Both the position numbers and the translations under genes were made by a program. A stretch of 48,566 bases of DNA. It comes from an uncultured Treponema sp. (GTDB taxonomy: Bacteria; Spirochaetota; Spirochaetia; Treponematales; Treponemataceae). The notes under the pieces were generated by a model. The model was not told the DNA's origin and did not search any database. It was given only the letters and a program-made list of their open reading frames with translations. The stretch spans positions 1-48,566 of the forward strand of contig CAMWTK010000011.1 in the NCBI GenBank assembly GCA_947177175.1. The letters run 5' to 3'. Positions 32,550 to 40,378 of the stretch are shown here, in pieces (positions within the stretch are counted from its first letter, which is position 1; the number at the start of each line of letters is the position of its first letter).

Positions 32550-33751
32550 AACGCACCTGCCCCGCGCCGCAGCTCGTCGCGGAAACGCAACGAAACGTCA
32601 GCGACCACCCGGCCTTTCTTTTCCAAATAGCCGATATTCTCTTCCACCACCGCAAGCGTCATCTCGTCAAGCGACAGGGAAAGCAGCCTGCCGCGGTATT
32701 CGTCCGTGGACTGCGGCCGCTCCGGCTCGATTTTATCCGCCGCAAAGACGATTTTTGCCAGAGCGCACAGCCGCTCGTCGCCGAACGTATGGCTCGCCAC
32801 CGCCTGAAGCACGTCCTCGTCCGTCACGCCGAATTCCTGCCACAGCCTGACCGCCGCCGCGCGCCCATGCAGAAGCGAAAGTTTCCCGCGCTCCAAGTCG
32901 GTAATCGGCTTTCCGTCCTGCGCGGCAAGCGCGAGCATCGCCTCCCCCGGAATCTCCTTGCAGATGTCATGCGCGATTCCCGCAAACCGGCCCTTGAACG
33001 GATCCTCGCCGTAGCGCGCGCACAGCTGCTCCGCCATCTCCCCCACGCGCACCGAATGCTCGTAGCGCGCCGCGCTCAGATGCGCTTTTGCGAACGACTG
33101 CACACGCGCCAAAAGTCCATAACCGTACAGCGCGTTGTCCCGGATATAGTCGCGCACGCCACGGCTCACCAGATACTGCCACGCGTCGCCATGCACCACG
33201 CGCGCACGGATATCCGTGGAAGAAATCGCCACTTCGGGATTTGCCAGCACCAGGTGCGGATAATGCGCAATGCCGAATTCGCGCTCATGATGCGCGTACG
33301 CGCCTTTCGGCTGATTCTCAAACGCCTTGTTGCGGATTTCCGTGGGGCGCAATGCAAGAATCAGCTGCGCGATGTCCGCAAGCTCGGCGGCATGCTCCCA
33401 TTTGCCAAAATCCTGCGCCAGATCCTGCCCCATAATCACGCCGATTTTGTCGGTGAGCACGTCCTTGTATTTCTCTTCCAAAAAACGCACCGTGTCATAC
33501 GTGAACGAAACGCCCGCGCGGTCAATCTCGCACGATTCGGCGGCAAAGCGGCTGTCCTCCGCCGCCAGCGCGCGCACCATTGCCAGCCGGTGCGCCGGGC
33601 TTGCCGCGTGTTTCATTTCTTTATGCGGCGGATTGAACACGGGTACGAACAGCACTTTGTCGTACCCCAGCTGAACGCACACCGTGTCTGCCAGAATGAG
33701 ATGTCCCAAATGCGGCGGATTGAAGCTTCCGCCTAAAATCGCGATCCTCAC
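32546..33751 (-). CDS. nadD: NadD-YqeK fusion: nicotinate-nucleotide adenylyltransferase plus HD hydrolase
   Basis: A 401-aa fusion. Residues 1-200 are NadD (GGSFNPPHLGHLILAD; nucleotidyl motif ISSTDIRARV), which makes nicotinate adenine dinucleotide. Residues about 215-395 are a YqeK-type HD domain (HSVRVGEMAEQL, AGIAHDICKEI, LLHGRAAA, ASHTFGD), a family shown to split Ap4A. In Bacillus the two are adjacent genes; here they are one chain. The start is GTG, overlapping the obgE stop as GTGA, with GGAG upstream. Confidence 0.93.
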   Translation of the reverse strand: MRIAILGGSFNPPHLGHLILADTVCVQLGYDKVLFVPVFNPPHKEMKHAASPAHRLAMVRALAAEDSRFAAESCEIDRAGVSFTYDTVRFLEEKYKDVLTDKIGVIMGQDLAQDFGKWEHAAELADIAQLILALRPTEIRNKAFENQPKGAYAHHEREFGIAHYPHLVLANPEVAISSTDIRARVVHGDAWQYLVSRGVRDYIRDNALYGYGLLARVQSFAKAHLSAARYEHSVRVGEMAEQLCARYGEDPFKGRFAGIAHDICKEIPGEAMLALAAQDGKPITDLERGKLSLLHGRAAAVRLWQEFGVTDEDVLQAVASHTFGDERLCALAKIVFAADKIEPERPQSTDEYRGRLLSLSLDEMTLAVVEENIGYLEKKGRVVADVSLRFRDELRRGAGAL

Positions 33752-34866
33752 TGCTCCTGCCCCGGAAACTGCACTTCCATTGTCTCATCAACCGACCGGG
33801 ACTGCAAGAAACTGCTTTTCCCCGTCTTTCCCGCCGCCGCCACTTCCGCGCCGCGCTGCTCAAGCGCGCGCATGATGTCCAGAATCGCAACGCGCACGTC
33901 GTTCAGCCCCTCATGCAAAATGACCGACACCTTGAGCACCGGCGTTTCCGGCTCAATCGAGCGCACTTCCGCGGCGACTTTCTCCGCGCGCGCTACCGCG
34001 CCGTCCTCGTCGATTTTATTGCACAGGACGATATGCGGCTTTTCGAGCAGGTCAGGCGAAAAATCCTCCAGCTCGCCGCGCAGGGTACGGAACGCCCCGA
34101 AACACGCATCCTCGCTACAATCAATCATAAAAACCAGCCCCGCCGTGCGCGAAATATGCTTGAGGAACTGCGTCCCCAGCCCCGCGCCCGTGCTCGCGCC
34201 TTCGATAATGCCCGGAATGTCGGCGATAATCACGTCGGTCTTGTCGTCGGCACGGAGCACGCCAAGGTTCGGGATTTTCGTGGTAAACGGATACGGCGCG
34301 ATTTTGGGACGGGCGTTGGTAAAAGCGTCCAAAAGCGATGACTTGCCCGCGTTGGGAAAGCCCACCAGCCCGATGTCCGCCATAATGCTCAGCTCAAGGC
34401 GAAGCTTGCGGTATTCGCCCTCCTGCCCCGCGTTCGCACGGCGCGGTGCCTGATTGGTGGACGACTTGAAATGCACGTTTCCCCAGCCACCCTTGCCGCC
34501 GACCAGGAACGTGAACGACTCGTCCTCGCTGTCAGTCGCAAAATCATGGATAAGCTCGTTCGTCTCCGCGTCGCGGATTGTCGTTCCCGGCGGCACGGCA
34601 ATCGTCACGTCGTCGCCGTCGCGCCCGTATTTGTTCCACCCCTGCCCGTCGCCGCCGTTCTTCGCGCGGAAAAACCGCTTGTACCGGATATTGGCAAGCG
34701 TCTTGACATTGCGGCGCACACAGAAAACGACATCGCCGCCCTTGCCGCCGTCGCCGCCGTTCGGTCCGCCCATGGGAACGTATTTTTCGCGCCGGAACGC
34801 AATGCAGCCGTTCCCGCCCTTGCCCGACTGCACTTCGATTATCGCCTCATCTGCAAACACATTCAT
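33748..34866 (-). CDS. obgE: GTPase Obg
   Basis: ObgE/CgtA (372 aa), a ribosome-associated GTPase in late 50S assembly and stress control. The glycine-rich Obg fold is at the N-terminus (EVQSGKGGNGCIAFRREKY, GGPNGGDGGKGGDV), and the G domain from about 160 has G1 GFPNAGKSS, G3 DIPGIIEGAS and G4 NKID. The C-terminal tail is short. Upstream is a terminator-like hairpin separating it from rpmA. Confidence 0.96.
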   Translation of the reverse strand: MNVFADEAIIEVQSGKGGNGCIAFRREKYVPMGGPNGGDGGKGGDVVFCVRRNVKTLANIRYKRFFRAKNGGDGQGWNKYGRDGDDVTIAVPPGTTIRDAETNELIHDFATDSEDESFTFLVGGKGGWGNVHFKSSTNQAPRRANAGQEGEYRKLRLELSIMADIGLVGFPNAGKSSLLDAFTNARPKIAPYPFTTKIPNLGVLRADDKTDVIIADIPGIIEGASTGAGLGTQFLKHISRTAGLVFMIDCSEDACFGAFRTLRGELEDFSPDLLEKPHIVLCNKIDEDGAVARAEKVAAEVRSIEPETPVLKVSVILHEGLNDVRVAILDIMRALEQRGAEVAAAGKTGKSSFLQSRSVDETMEVQFPGQEQ

Positions 34867-34877
34867 CGCCGTTTCCT

Positions 34878-34913
34878 AAAAAAATACCCGAATTCAGCAC
34901 GTGAACTCGGGTA
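34878..34913 (-). terminator. Hairpin terminator between rpmA and obgE
   Basis: Minus strand: TACCCGAGTTCA pairs with TGAATTCGGGTA (one G-U pair) and is followed by seven T. It may attenuate the L21-L27 transcript before obgE. Confidence 0.85.
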
Positions 34914-34936
34914 CGTACAAGCATCAAGGCCGAAAG

Positions 34937-35188
34937 TCAAGCCTTTACGACGGAAACGATTTTTCGGTTCTTGCGTTCGCCAAAAACGACCGTTCCGTCC
35001 GCAACGGCAAACAGGCTGTCGTCTCCCGCTCTCCGCACGTTGTCACCGGGATGGATTTTCGTACCGCGCTGCTTCACGATAATTGAGCCTGCCGTAACTT
35101 TTTCGCCACCGTATTTCTTGACACCCAAATGCTTCGGGTTTGAGTCGCGGCCGTTTTTCGCGCCGCTGCCGCCTTTACTGCGTCCCAT
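34937..35188 (-). CDS. rpmA: 50S ribosomal protein L27
   Basis: L27 (83 aa), starting [19 protein letters not shown] and containing [19 protein letters not shown] and HPGDNV. The start at 35188 has a GGAGG site eight bases upstream. There is no N-terminal extension with a cleavable FF motif, although the Prp protease that trims such extensions in Firmicutes is encoded just upstream. Confidence 0.97.
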   Translation of the reverse strand: MGRSKGGSGAKNGRDSNPKHLGVKKYGGEKVTAGSIIVKQRGTKIHPGDNVRRAGDDSLFAVADGTVVFGERKNRKIVSVVKA

Positions 35189-35217
35189 ATTATTCCTCCG
35201 CTCAGCCGCACCAGCGG

Positions 35218-35550
35218 CTACTGTACTATTTTTTGCAGTCTGACAAACTGCGGGTATTCGGACTGCAAGGAACGCAAACCGCGCTCCAAAAAATCCGCCG
35301 TGCAGACAAGGCGTTCTGTTTTTTCCGCAGCCGCCCGCACGACCGCGAACGCCAGCTCCCCGCGCCCGGCCGTATCTGCCCGCACCACAACACCGTCCAT
35401 CCCCGAAAGCACGTCCGCCGCCGTCCGAAGCAATATCGTAACGGCAGCGCACACGATGTCGGAGCCTTTTGCCGCAAAGCCCGCGTGCCCCGCCGCCTCA
35501 CACGAACGGAACGCGCCGTCTTTGCCGCAGACCAGCGTGACGGTCGTCAT
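35218..35550 (-). CDS. prp: Ribosomal-processing cysteine protease Prp
   Basis: Prp (110 aa) lies between rplU and rpmA, as in Firmicutes, where it removes the N-terminal extension of L27. The catalytic pair His22 (AAGHAGFA) and Cys34 ([13 protein letters not shown]) are both in their usual places, so the enzyme looks active. Its start follows the rplU stop after three bases. Because the L27 encoded here has no extension, its substrate must be something else or the protein acts in another way. Confidence 0.9.
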   Translation of the reverse strand: MTTVTLVCGKDGAFRSCEAAGHAGFAAKGSDIVCAAVTILLRTAADVLSGMDGVVVRADTAGRGELAFAVVRAAAEKTERLVCTADFLERGLRSLQSEYPQFVRLQKIVQ

Positions 35551-35553
35551 CGC

Positions 35554-35868
35554 CTAGGCGACGACGATATTCTTTACGCGCACCTTGGTGTATTCCTGCC
35601 GGTGACCAATGAGGCGATGGTAGTCTTTCTTGCTCTTGTATTTGAACACGAGCACTTTCTTGTCGCGGAACGAATCCTCGACCTCGACCTCGACCTTTGC
35701 GCCCTGCACGTACGGCACGCCGACGCTCACCTTGTCACCGTCGCTCACCAGAAGCACGGAATCAATGGCAATTTTCGCGCCTTTTTCCGCGTCAATCTTA
35801 TCGACTTGAATCAAAGCGTCTTTTTCAGCCTTATACTGTTTGCCCTTATACTCAAAAAGTGCGTACAT
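35554..35868 (-). CDS. rplU: 50S ribosomal protein L21
   Basis: L21 (104 aa): MYALFEYKGKQYKAEKDALI, VLLVSDGDKVSVGVP, FKYKSKKDYHRLIGHRQEYT are standard. First gene of the rplU-prp-rpmA group, with a ribosome site (GAGG) and a promoter 60-90 bases upstream. Confidence 0.97.
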   Translation of the reverse strand: MYALFEYKGKQYKAEKDALIQVDKIDAEKGAKIAIDSVLLVSDGDKVSVGVPYVQGAKVEVEVEDSFRDKKVLVFKYKSKKDYHRLIGHRQEYTKVRVKNIVVA

Positions 35869-35931
35869 CTCAAACCTCTACAGTGCCGCGAAAGATAACG
35901 GGTTCTCCGCAGGCTAAAATACGAATATGCT

Positions 35932-35960
35932 ATGCTATCAGAAAACAGCCGGTTGGTCAA
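35932..35960 (-). promoter_or_regulatory. rplU operon promoter
   Basis: Minus strand: TTGACC (35955-35960), 17 bases, TAGCAT (35932-35937), leaving a leader of about 55-60 bases that could hold autoregulatory structure. Confidence 0.6.
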
Positions 35961-35998
35961 GCGATAGCGGCGCGAAAACCGTCACGCCGCCACGCGGA

Positions 35999-37261
35999 TT
36001 ATTCCGTCGGACGTTTTTTCAGGTCCTTGCTCGCGGCGACCGCCCTGCCCGCGCCGACTTTCTGTTCCATCATCGCGCGCACTTTGAGCGGCAGACCGAA
36101 CAGCGTGATGAAGCCCTGCGCGTCCTTGTGGTCGTACAGCGCGCCCGTGGTGAACGAAGCGATGTCTTCATTATAAAGGCTGAATGCCGACTGCGAGCCG
36201 GCAGCACGGATCTGCCCTTTGACCAGCTTGACTTTCGTCTGCCCGGTGACCGTCTCCTGCGTCTTGTCCACGAACGCCACCAGCGCGTCGTACAGCGGGG
36301 TGAACACTTTTCCGTCGTAGATGAGCTCGGCAAGGCGGAGCGAAACCTGCTGCTTATAATGGTACGTGTCGCGGTCAAGGCAGATATGATCCATCATGCG
36401 GTGCGCGAAATACAGAATCGCGCCGCCCGGCGTTTCGTACACGCCGCGGCTTTTCATGCCGACGCAGCGGTTTTCGCAGATGTCAACTAATCCAACGCCG
36501 TTGCGCCCGCCGATTTTGTTCAGCTCAAGCATGATGTCAAGGCCGTTCATCTGCTTGCCGTTCACGCCCACGGGAATGCCTTTCTCCCAATCGATGGTGA
36601 CGTACTCGCCCGCGCCCGCTTCTTCAGGAACGACGGTGTTCTTGAGCATGTGCGCGTACTGCGGCTCATTCTCCGTCTTCTCAAGCTCCAAGCCCTCGTG
36701 CGAAATGTGCCAGATGTTCTCGTCGCGGGAATAGGACTGATCTTTTTTCATGGGAACTTCAAGCCCGCGGTCTTCCAAGAATTTGATTTCCGCCTCGCGG
36801 CTGTCCATGTCCCATTTGTCGTCGCGCCACGCCGCAATCACGCGCAAATCGGGCGCGAATGCCTTGATCGCCAGCTCAAAGCGAACCTGATCGTTGCCTT
36901 TGCCCGTCGCGCCATGGCAGATCGCCACCGCGCCCTCCTGCCGCGCGTATTCAACGAGGATTTTTCCGATGAGCGGACGCGCCGTTGACGTGCCCAAAAG
37001 ATATTCGTCCTCGTAGACGGCGTTCGCCTTGAGCGCAGGCCAAATATATTCCTCAATGTATTCCTGCCGCGCGTCAACCACGTAACAGGCAGCCGCGCCC
37101 GTCCTGAGCGCGCGTCCTTTTATCGCCTCCCAGTCGTCGCCCTGCCCCACGTCAATGCATACGGCGATAACGTCGTAATCGTAATGCTCCTTGAGCCACG
37201 GAATGATGACGGTCGTATCCAGTCCGCCGGAATAGGCGAGAACCACTTTTTCCTTTGCCAT
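35999..37261 (-). CDS. argG: Argininosuccinate synthase
   Basis: ArgG (420 aa) joins citrulline and aspartate using ATP. The PP-loop-type AYSGGLDTTVIIPWL, GATGKGNDQVRFE, RDENIWHISHEG and FAHRMMDHICLDRDTYHYKQQ are full-length family features. A GAGG site precedes the ATG. No argH is in the window. An ARG-box-like palindrome lies between its promoter and start codon, suggesting repression by an ArgR-type protein. Confidence 0.97.
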   Translation of the reverse strand: MAKEKVVLAYSGGLDTTVIIPWLKEHYDYDVIAVCIDVGQGDDWEAIKGRALRTGAAACYVVDARQEYIEEYIWPALKANAVYEDEYLLGTSTARPLIGKILVEYARQEGAVAICHGATGKGNDQVRFELAIKAFAPDLRVIAAWRDDKWDMDSREAEIKFLEDRGLEVPMKKDQSYSRDENIWHISHEGLELEKTENEPQYAHMLKNTVVPEEAGAGEYVTIDWEKGIPVGVNGKQMNGLDIMLELNKIGGRNGVGLVDICENRCVGMKSRGVYETPGGAILYFAHRMMDHICLDRDTYHYKQQVSLRLAELIYDGKVFTPLYDALVAFVDKTQETVTGQTKVKLVKGQIRAAGSQSAFSLYNEDIASFTTGALYDHKDAQGFITLFGLPLKVRAMMEQKVGAGRAVAASKDLKKRPTE

Positions 37262-37284
37262 AAAACGCCTCTTGTGCTGAAAAA

Positions 37285-37298
37285 TGAATATTTATGCA
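37285..37298 (-). promoter_or_regulatory. ARG-box-like operator
   Basis: Minus strand TGCATAAATATTCA, differing by one base from the TGAATwwwwATTCA palindrome bound by ArgR. It lies just downstream of the argG -10 box, around the expected start site. Confidence 0.5.
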
Positions 37299-37301
37299 GA
37301 A

Positions 37302-37330
37302 ATAATAGCGTTTATTCACTTTTTATGCAA
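37302..37330 (-). promoter_or_regulatory. argG promoter
   Basis: Minus strand: TTGCAT (37325-37330), 17 bases, TATTAT (37302-37307), giving a leader of about 35 bases with a ribosome site. Confidence 0.65.
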
Positions 37331-37358
37331 GAGGAAAACGCCCGCGCCCATGCCGCAC

Positions 37359-37387
37359 TAGCCGAAACAGACTGCTTCCGCTATACT
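37359..37387 (+). promoter_or_regulatory. Leaderless promoter of the YihY-cNMP gene
   Basis: TAGCCG (37359-37364, weak), 17 bases, TATACT (37382-37387), seven bases, ATG at 37395. Confidence 0.55.
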
Positions 37388-37394
37388 TTTTGGA

Positions 37395-38717
37395 ATGGAG
37401 CAGGACGAACGGCAGACCGCAGGCAAAAAAAGGACGCGCAGCATCACGCCCATAACGGTCGCGCAGACCATCTACCTGGTAGGACGCAATTACCTGCGCA
37501 ACTCGCTCGTCTCCCATGCGCGGGCGTGCGCGTTTGCGTTCCTGTTTTCGTTCATCCCGATTTTTATGATGAGCGCGACCGTGCTGACCCGCATCCTGCA
37601 CGCCTCCCCCGAAACAATCCCGGCGATTTTCGCGCTCCTGCCCGAACTCGCACCGTACATCGACCTTGCGGCGGTCATCGATTTTACGCAGACGACCCAC
37701 GGCATCGGCTGGTTTGAGATTGTCATCGGCACGTTCGTATTCTGGGCGGCGCGCAGCCTGTTCGCGACGATATTCCAGGGGCTACACGATATTTTCCACC
37801 GCGAGCAGCAGCCGCGCCCCGTGCCGCGGCTCGTCATCATGCTGGTCATCGAAGCGGCGACGGTCGTGCTGATTGCCGCGATCGTGCTTTTCCTCGTCTT
37901 CATGCGGACGATCATCACGCTGCCCGTATTCCACGCGCTCAGGGAAAAACTGCTGCCCGTCACGACGATCCTGTTCCGCTACCACGTGAACCGGCTGCCG
38001 AACGTGCTGCTGTTTTTGGTCATCGCCACGCTGTACAAAACCGGGTCGGGCACAAAACCGCCGCTCAAAGCCTGCCTGCTGTGCGCGTTGCTGTGCGACC
38101 TGTCGTTCTGGGGATGCTTTTCGCTCATCCGGCTTGCCGTGGACGTGAGCCGGTACGCGCTCGTCTACGGCGTGCTCGCGAACCTCATCGTCACCATGCT
38201 CGACGTGTTCATTTTTTTCGTCCTGTTCTTCGTCTTCGCGCAGCTGCTGTTCGTCTGGCAGTTTTTTGACGACCTGCTGCTCGGCGAGCTGTACCTGCTC
38301 CCCCGCCAGGACGCGCAGAACATGAATGCCGTCAGGCGGATTCTGTTCATCCGCCCCGACTACCTGCTGGCAAAAGACGTGAACGTCATCCACCTGAAAA
38401 AAGGCGACACGATTTTTACGCCCGATGACCGGGGGACGGATGCCTACTACCTTGCCCGCGGGACGGTGCAGGAACGACGGCAGAACGGGTTTTCGTTCTA
38501 CGCGCGCGGCGATTTTCTGGGCGAAGCGTCGTGCCTGTACCCCAAGCGGCGGGAAGCGACCGCAACCTGCGAGACGGACGTGGACCTGGTGCGCATTGAC
38601 GCGCCGACGTTCAGGGCAATGGTCGCCAAAAATGGCGAGGTCGCCCGCAAGCTGCTCGGGCACATCAGCACCGCGGCGGCGCCGCTTTATGGACTAACGG
38701 ACAGTTTTTCACTATAA
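37395..38717 (+). CDS. YihY family membrane protein fused to a cyclic-nucleotide-binding domain
   Basis: A 440-aa protein. Residues 1-320 form a YihY/BrkB-type integral membrane domain (often mislabelled RNase BN) with about six helices: NSLVSHARACAFAFLFSFIP, GWFEIVIGTFVFWAARSLF, LVIEAATVVLIAAIVLFLVF, LLCALLCDLSFWGCFSLI and DVFIFFVLFFVFAQLLFVW. Residues about 325-435 look like a cNMP-binding/CRP-type beta barrel (VIHLKKGDTIFTPDDRGTDA, FYARGDFLGEASCLY, RREATATCETDVDLVRID). The PRxxxTAxxxS phosphate cassette of true cAMP sites is only partly matched (RREATAT), so the ligand is uncertain. A nucleotide or other signal may gate the membrane part. Confidence 0.82.
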   Translation: MEQDERQTAGKKRTRSITPITVAQTIYLVGRNYLRNSLVSHARACAFAFLFSFIPIFMMSATVLTRILHASPETIPAIFALLPELAPYIDLAAVIDFTQTTHGIGWFEIVIGTFVFWAARSLFATIFQGLHDIFHREQQPRPVPRLVIMLVIEAATVVLIAAIVLFLVFMRTIITLPVFHALREKLLPVTTILFRYHVNRLPNVLLFLVIATLYKTGSGTKPPLKACLLCALLCDLSFWGCFSLIRLAVDVSRYALVYGVLANLIVTMLDVFIFFVLFFVFAQLLFVWQFFDDLLLGELYLLPRQDAQNMNAVRRILFIRPDYLLAKDVNVIHLKKGDTIFTPDDRGTDAYYLARGTVQERRQNGFSFYARGDFLGEASCLYPKRREATATCETDVDLVRIDAPTFRAMVAKNGEVARKLLGHISTAAAPLYGLTDSFSL

Positions 38718-38718
38718 T
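38690..38718 (+). promoter_or_regulatory. pyrG promoter
   Basis: TGGACT (38690-38695), 17 bases, TATAAT (38713-38718). The -35 lies within the last codons of the preceding gene. Confidence 0.65.
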
Positions 38719-38743
38719 TTCCCGTATTGTTTTGGAGTGCATG

Positions 38744-40345
38744 ATGACCAAGTACATTTTTATCACGGGAGGCGTCGTTTCCGGGCTGGGCAAAGGAATC
38801 GCGGCCGCTTCTATCGGACTGATCCTCAAAAGCCGCGGACTGACGGTCGTGAACCAGAAATTCGACCCCTACCTGAACATCGATCCCGGCACGATGAATC
38901 CGTTCCAGCACGGCGAAGTGTTCGTGACCGACGACGGCGCGGAGACCGACCTTGACTTAGGACATTACGAGCGATTCACCGACGCAACGCTCTCGCAAAG
39001 TTCGAACACCACGAGCGGGCGCGTCTACATGACCGTCTTGCAGCGCGAGCGCGAGGGCGGCTACAACGGCGGCACCGTACAGGTCATCCCCAACATCACC
39101 GAAGAAATCCTGCGCCGTATGCTGCTCTCCACCACGGAGACAAACGCCGATGTCATCATCACCGAAATCGGCGGCACCGTGGGCGACATCGAATCGCTCC
39201 CGTTTATCGAAGCAATCCGGCAGATAAAATATCAGGTGGGCGAAGAAAACTGCTGCTACATCCACCTGACGCTCCTGCCCTACCTGAAAAAAGCCGGCGA
39301 GATCAAGACGAAGCCGACCCAGCACAGCGTAAAGGAATTGCAGGAACTCGGCATCCAGCCGAACATCCTCATGCTCCGCAGCGACGAGCCGATTGACCGC
39401 ACGACGCGCGAAAAACTCGCGCGATTCTGCAACGTGGACACCGACTGCATTATCCAGAACACCACGGCGCGGTCGATTTACGAAGTGCCCCTGCAACTGG
39501 AAAGCGAGCATATCGGCGACGCGGTGTGCAAAGTGCTCGGCTTCCGCACACCGCCCACCGAGCTGACCGAATGGACGAAAATGGTGAACGTGTTCCGTAA
39601 CCCTAAGACCCGCGTCAGAATCGCGCTCGTGGGAAAATACGTGGATCTGCACGACGCCTACCTTTCCGTGGTGGAAAGCCTCGTGCACGGCGGCATCGCC
39701 AATGAGGCGGGAATCGACCTGGACTGGGTGGAATCCGAGGAATTGAAAGACGATGCCACGACCGCGGAGCGGCTCAAGGATGCGGACGGCATCATCGTTC
39801 CGGGCGGATTCGGCGTGCGCGGCGTGGAAGGCATGGTAAACACGGCAAAATACGCGCGCACCCGCCGCGTCCCCTACTTCGGCATCTGCCTCGGTATGCA
39901 GATTATGGTAATCGAATACGCGCGCAACGTGCTCGGCTATGCCGACGCGCATTCGACCGAAATGAACAAGGACACGGCGCATCCCGTCATCGACCTGATG
40001 CCCGACCAGAACGGGAAAATCTTGGGCGGTACGCTGCGCCTGGGAAAATTCGCCTGTGCCGTCACGCCGGGAACGCTGACCGAAAAAGCCTACGGCACGG
40101 CGACCATCTGGGAGCGCCACCGCCACCGCTACGAATTCAACAACGCCTACCGCGCGGCGCTGCAAGGCGCGGGACTGATTATCGCCGGCGTGAACCCGGA
40201 GCGCGACCTAGTGGAAATCGTCGAAGCCCCGGATCATCCCTGGATGCTCGGCGGCCAGTTCCACCCCGAATTCAAAAGCCGCCCGAACAAGGCAGGCCCG
40301 CTGTTCAGGGATTTCATCAAGGCGAGCATACAGCACAAAAGATAA
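38744..40345 (+). CDS. pyrG: CTP synthase
   Basis: PyrG (533 aa) aminates UTP to CTP. The synthetase domain begins MTKYIFITGGVVSGLGKG and holds FDPYLNIDPGTMNPF and EIGGTVGDIESLPF; the glutaminase domain has the nucleophile Cys in FGICLGMQ and the C-terminal His-x-Glu in FHPEFKS. The ATG at 38744 is preferred by homology and has GGAG upstream; an ATG three bases earlier and a TTG at 38732 are alternatives. Single-gene unit ending in a strong terminator. Confidence 0.97.
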   Translation: MTKYIFITGGVVSGLGKGIAAASIGLILKSRGLTVVNQKFDPYLNIDPGTMNPFQHGEVFVTDDGAETDLDLGHYERFTDATLSQSSNTTSGRVYMTVLQREREGGYNGGTVQVIPNITEEILRRMLLSTTETNADVIITEIGGTVGDIESLPFIEAIRQIKYQVGEENCCYIHLTLLPYLKKAGEIKTKPTQHSVKELQELGIQPNILMLRSDEPIDRTTREKLARFCNVDTDCIIQNTTARSIYEVPLQLESEHIGDAVCKVLGFRTPPTELTEWTKMVNVFRNPKTRVRIALVGKYVDLHDAYLSVVESLVHGGIANEAGIDLDWVESEELKDDATTAERLKDADGIIVPGGFGVRGVEGMVNTAKYARTRRVPYFGICLGMQIMVIEYARNVLGYADAHSTEMNKDTAHPVIDLMPDQNGKILGGTLRLGKFACAVTPGTLTEKAYGTATIWERHRHRYEFNNAYRAALQGAGLIIAGVNPERDLVEIVEAPDHPWMLGGQFHPEFKSRPNKAGPLFRDFIKASIQHKR

Positions 40346-40346
40346 A

Positions 40347-40376
40347 AAAACGGACGGCGCAGTGCCGTCCGTTTTC
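40347..40376. terminator. Bidirectional terminator between pyrG and degP/htrA
   Basis: ACGGACGGC (40350-40358) pairs with GCCGTCCGT (40364-40372) around GCAGT, flanked by A7 on the left and TTTT on the right, serving both convergent genes. Confidence 0.9.
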
Positions 40377-40378
40377 AG

